A DNA stretch of 7,962 nucleotides from Chloroflexota bacterium. Lineage in GTDB: Bacteria > Chloroflexota > Dehalococcoidia > SZUA-161. The notes beneath the pieces were generated by a model, which ran no database searches, had not been told where the DNA came from, and worked only from the letters and a program-made list of their open reading frames with translations. The position numbers and the translations under genes are program-made. Location: contig VGNW01000101.1 in assembly GCA_016865955.1 (NCBI GenBank), forward strand, positions 1 through 7,962, given 5' to 3'. This document shows, piece by piece, positions 6,372 through 7,962 of the stretch; within the stretch, counting starts at the first letter, position 1, and the number at the start of each line of letters is the position of its first letter.

Positions 6372-7962
6372 AGTAACCGGTGAAGAGCAAGCCGCTAAGG
6401 ATAAGGCTCCAGCCACTCGAAAACGAGGAGCCAAAGCGGAAGTACCGGCCGGTGCCCAACCTGAGACCAAGGCTGAGCCCAAGGCCAAGGCTAAACCTGC
6501 GGCTAAAACCGAGGCTAAGGCTGAGGTTAAACCTGAGACCAAACCGGCTGCCAAAGCCCCGGCGAAGCCCGAAGCCAAACCGGTGGCGAAGTCTGAGGCA
6601 AAACCCACGGCCAAACCAGCAGCAAAACCGGAGGTTAAAGCCGCAGCTAAGCCGGTGCCCAAGCCTGAGGTTAAAGCCGAAGCCAAGACGGAAACCAAAG
6701 CTGCGCCGAAACCGGAAGCTAAAGCCGAGGCAAAACCTGTGGCAAAACCGGAGGCCAAACCTGAGCCCAAGCCGGAGCCTGAGGTCGCAGTTAAAGAAGA
6801 AGTCAAGCCGGAAATCAAGGCTGAACCTAAGATTGAACCCAAAGTGGAAGCCAAGCCGGCGGCTAAGCTAAAAGTCGTCATACCCACTAGGCTGACGGTC
6901 AAACAACTGGCTGATATCCTGGGAATCAGCGCTATAGATGCAATCAAACACCTGATGCGCAACGGTGTAATGGCAAGTATGAACCAGGTTATAGAGTTCG
7001 AAGTTGCCTCTGTAGTTGCCGCGGAGTTAGGTTTCGAGGTCAAGGAAGAATCTGCTGCCGCAGCGGAGGCGGTTACCAGGCTCAGACCTCAATTGGCTGA
7101 TGAAAGCAAGGCGTTGAGACCGCGCCCTCCTGTGGTAACTATCATGGGACATGTAGACCACGGCAAGACCAAGCTGCTCGACGCCATCAGGCAGACCAAT
7201 GTAGTCGATACCGAAGCAGGGCAAATTACGCAGCATATCGGCGCCTATCAGGTAGAGGTCCACGGACAGAAAATAACCTTTCTCGATACGCCCGGCCACG
7301 AGGCATTTACTGCAATGAGGGCTCGTGGAGCGCAGGTAACCGATATCGCCGTACTGGTGGTTGCCGCTGACGACGGTGTGATGCCGCAGACCATAGAGGC
7401 GATAAACCACGCCAAGGCTGCAGGCGTGCCCATAGTCGTAGCTGTTAACAAGGTGGATAAACCGACAGCCAATGTGGACAGGGTCAAGCAGCAGCTTGCC
7501 GATTACGGGGTAATAATCGAGGAATGGGGCGGCGATGTTATAGCAGTGCCGGTTTCAGCCAAGCGCGGCGACGGCATACCCGACCTGCTGGAGAACCTGC
7601 TCCTCGTGGCTGAGGTAGAGGAGCTAAAGGCTGACCCCAACCGTCCTGCTGCGGGAGTAGTAATCGAGGCTAAACTGGATAGCAGCAGAGGCTCTGTGGC
7701 GACAATGCTGATACAGACGGGCACGCTCGAAGTGGGCGATTATATTGTGGTGGGGGATAACTGGGGCAGGGTCAAGGCGATGTTCGACGATAAGGGCAGG
7801 CGCGTGAGGAAAGCCGAGCCATCTACCCCTGTCGGCGTTATGGGATTGAGCAGCGTTCCTCTGGCTGGAGATATCCTCACTGCCGTTCGCAGCGAAAGAG
7901 ATGCTCGTGCCGAGGCAGAGCGCAGGCGCAAGGAAAAGGAAATGGGCAGCGCTGCCCGCACC
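6361..7962 (+). CDS. infB: Translation initiation factor IF-2, 5' part, with long N-terminal repeat arm
   Basis: IF-2 is the GTPase that brings initiator fMet-tRNA to the 30S subunit and promotes 50S joining. The frame is open from the ATG at 6361 to the window edge (534 codons); domain III and the fMet-tRNA-binding C-terminal domain lie beyond. Residues 1-171 are a low-complexity Lys/Ala/Pro/Glu arm. An IF2_N helical domain follows (about 175-226, PTRLTVKQLADILGIS), then the G domain: G1 GHVDHGKT (263-270), switch-I region ITQHIGAY after a variant AGQ, G3 DTPGHE (309-314), G4 NKVD (363-366) and G5 SAK (399-401). Beta-barrel domain II spans about 428-510, and the visible part ends in an Arg/Glu-rich helix. 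The start is supported by AGAGG at 6349-6353 and overlaps ylxR. All G motifs are intact. Identity is certain; the exact start is likely but not proven, because the arm itself is not conserved. Confidence 0.97.
   Translation, partial: MKREVTGEEQAAKDKAPATRKRGAKAEVPAGAQPETKAEPKAKAKPAAKTEAKAEVKPETKPAAKAPAKPEAKPVAKSEAKPTAKPAAKPEVKAAAKPVPKPEVKAEAKTETKAAPKPEAKAEAKPVAKPEAKPEPKPEPEVAVKEEVKPEIKAEPKIEPKVEAKPAAKLKVVIPTRLTVKQLADILGISAIDAIKHLMRNGVMASMNQVIEFEVASVVAAELGFEVKEESAAAAEAVTRLRPQLADESKALRPRPPVVTIMGHVDHGKTKLLDAIRQTNVVDTEAGQITQHIGAYQVEVHGQKITFLDTPGHEAFTAMRARGAQVTDIAVLVVAADDGVMPQTIEAINHAKAAGVPIVVAVNKVDKPTANVDRVKQQLADYGVIIEEWGGDVIAVPVSAKRGDGIPDLLENLLLVAEVEELKADPNRPAAGVVIEAKLDSSRGSVATMLIQTGTLEVGDYIVVGDNWGRVKAMFDDKGRRVRKAEPSTPVGVMGLSSVPLAGDILTAVRSERDARAEAERRRKEKEMGSAART
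6469..6867 (+). repeat. Tetrapeptide (12-base) repeat array encoding the IF-2 N-terminal arm
   Basis: Within infB, lysine occurs at every fourth residue from K37 to K169: 33 of 34 lattice positions are K, the exception being E141. The three residues between are mostly Pro, Ala, Glu and Val, giving units such as PEAK, PAAK, AEAK and PVAK. At DNA level this is a 12-base period with AAA or AAG in register. Synonymous codons vary freely between units (GCC, GCT, GCA, GCG; AAA and AAG), so copies are diverged and not a fresh tandem duplication. Confidence 0.9.

Noticed and set aside
6380..6871. Arg/Pro/Leu-rich open frame on the + strand, 163 codons
   Set aside because: It is an alternative frame of the same IF-2 repeat, with no good ribosome binding site, while the infB frame continues into an unmistakable GTPase domain.
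6333..7043. Long open frame on the - strand (236 codons), Gly/Ala/Ser/Leu-rich, opposite infB
   Set aside because: Its repetitive make-up is simply the reverse complement of the Lys/Ala/Pro/Glu repeat codons of IF-2; such repeats lack stop codons in several frames.

Overview
The window holds seven protein genes, all on the + strand and tightly packed: the 3' part of dxr, complete rseP, ispG, proS, nusA and ylxR (rnpM), and the 5' two-thirds of infB. There is no RNA gene, mobile element, CRISPR array or stretch over 300 bases without a gene; the longest gap is 146 bases, between proS and nusA. The sequence is moderately GC-rich and no frameshift is visible. The gene order dxr-rseP-ispG-proS and the protein character recall Chloroflexota, in particular Dehalococcoidia, but this is an impression from memory, not a search result.

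Region 1 (1-4396) is an isoprenoid/envelope/tRNA-charging cluster. DXR and IspG are the second and second-to-last enzymes of the MEP (non-mevalonate) isoprenoid pathway. The M50 membrane protease RseP lies between them. ispG starts inside the rseP stop codon (ATGA overlap), and prolyl-tRNA synthetase follows 27 bases later. No terminator is seen inside this block, so it is probably one operon that began upstream of the window.

Region 2 (4397-4542) is the only sizeable intergenic space. It carries a plausible sigma-70-type promoter and, only about 20 bases after the predicted transcription start, a compact intrinsic terminator (8-bp stem, 3-base loop, six T). A good ribosome binding site for nusA follows. 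This looks like an attenuating leader and is the best regulatory candidate in the window.

Region 3 (4543-7962) is the transcription-translation operon nusA-ylxR-infB, with an 8-base gap and then an 11-base overlap. The rimP gene that usually precedes nusA is absent, as is the L7Ae-like ylxQ often found between ylxR and infB. Both NusA and IF2 carry long charged low-complexity extensions: an acidic-then-basic C-terminal tail on NusA, and on IF2 an N-terminal region in which lysine recurs every fourth residue at 33 of 34 positions.

I found no clearly new biological system. These are mostly conserved housekeeping genes; the points worth following up are the nusA leader, the missing rimP, and the IF2 tetrad-repeat arm.
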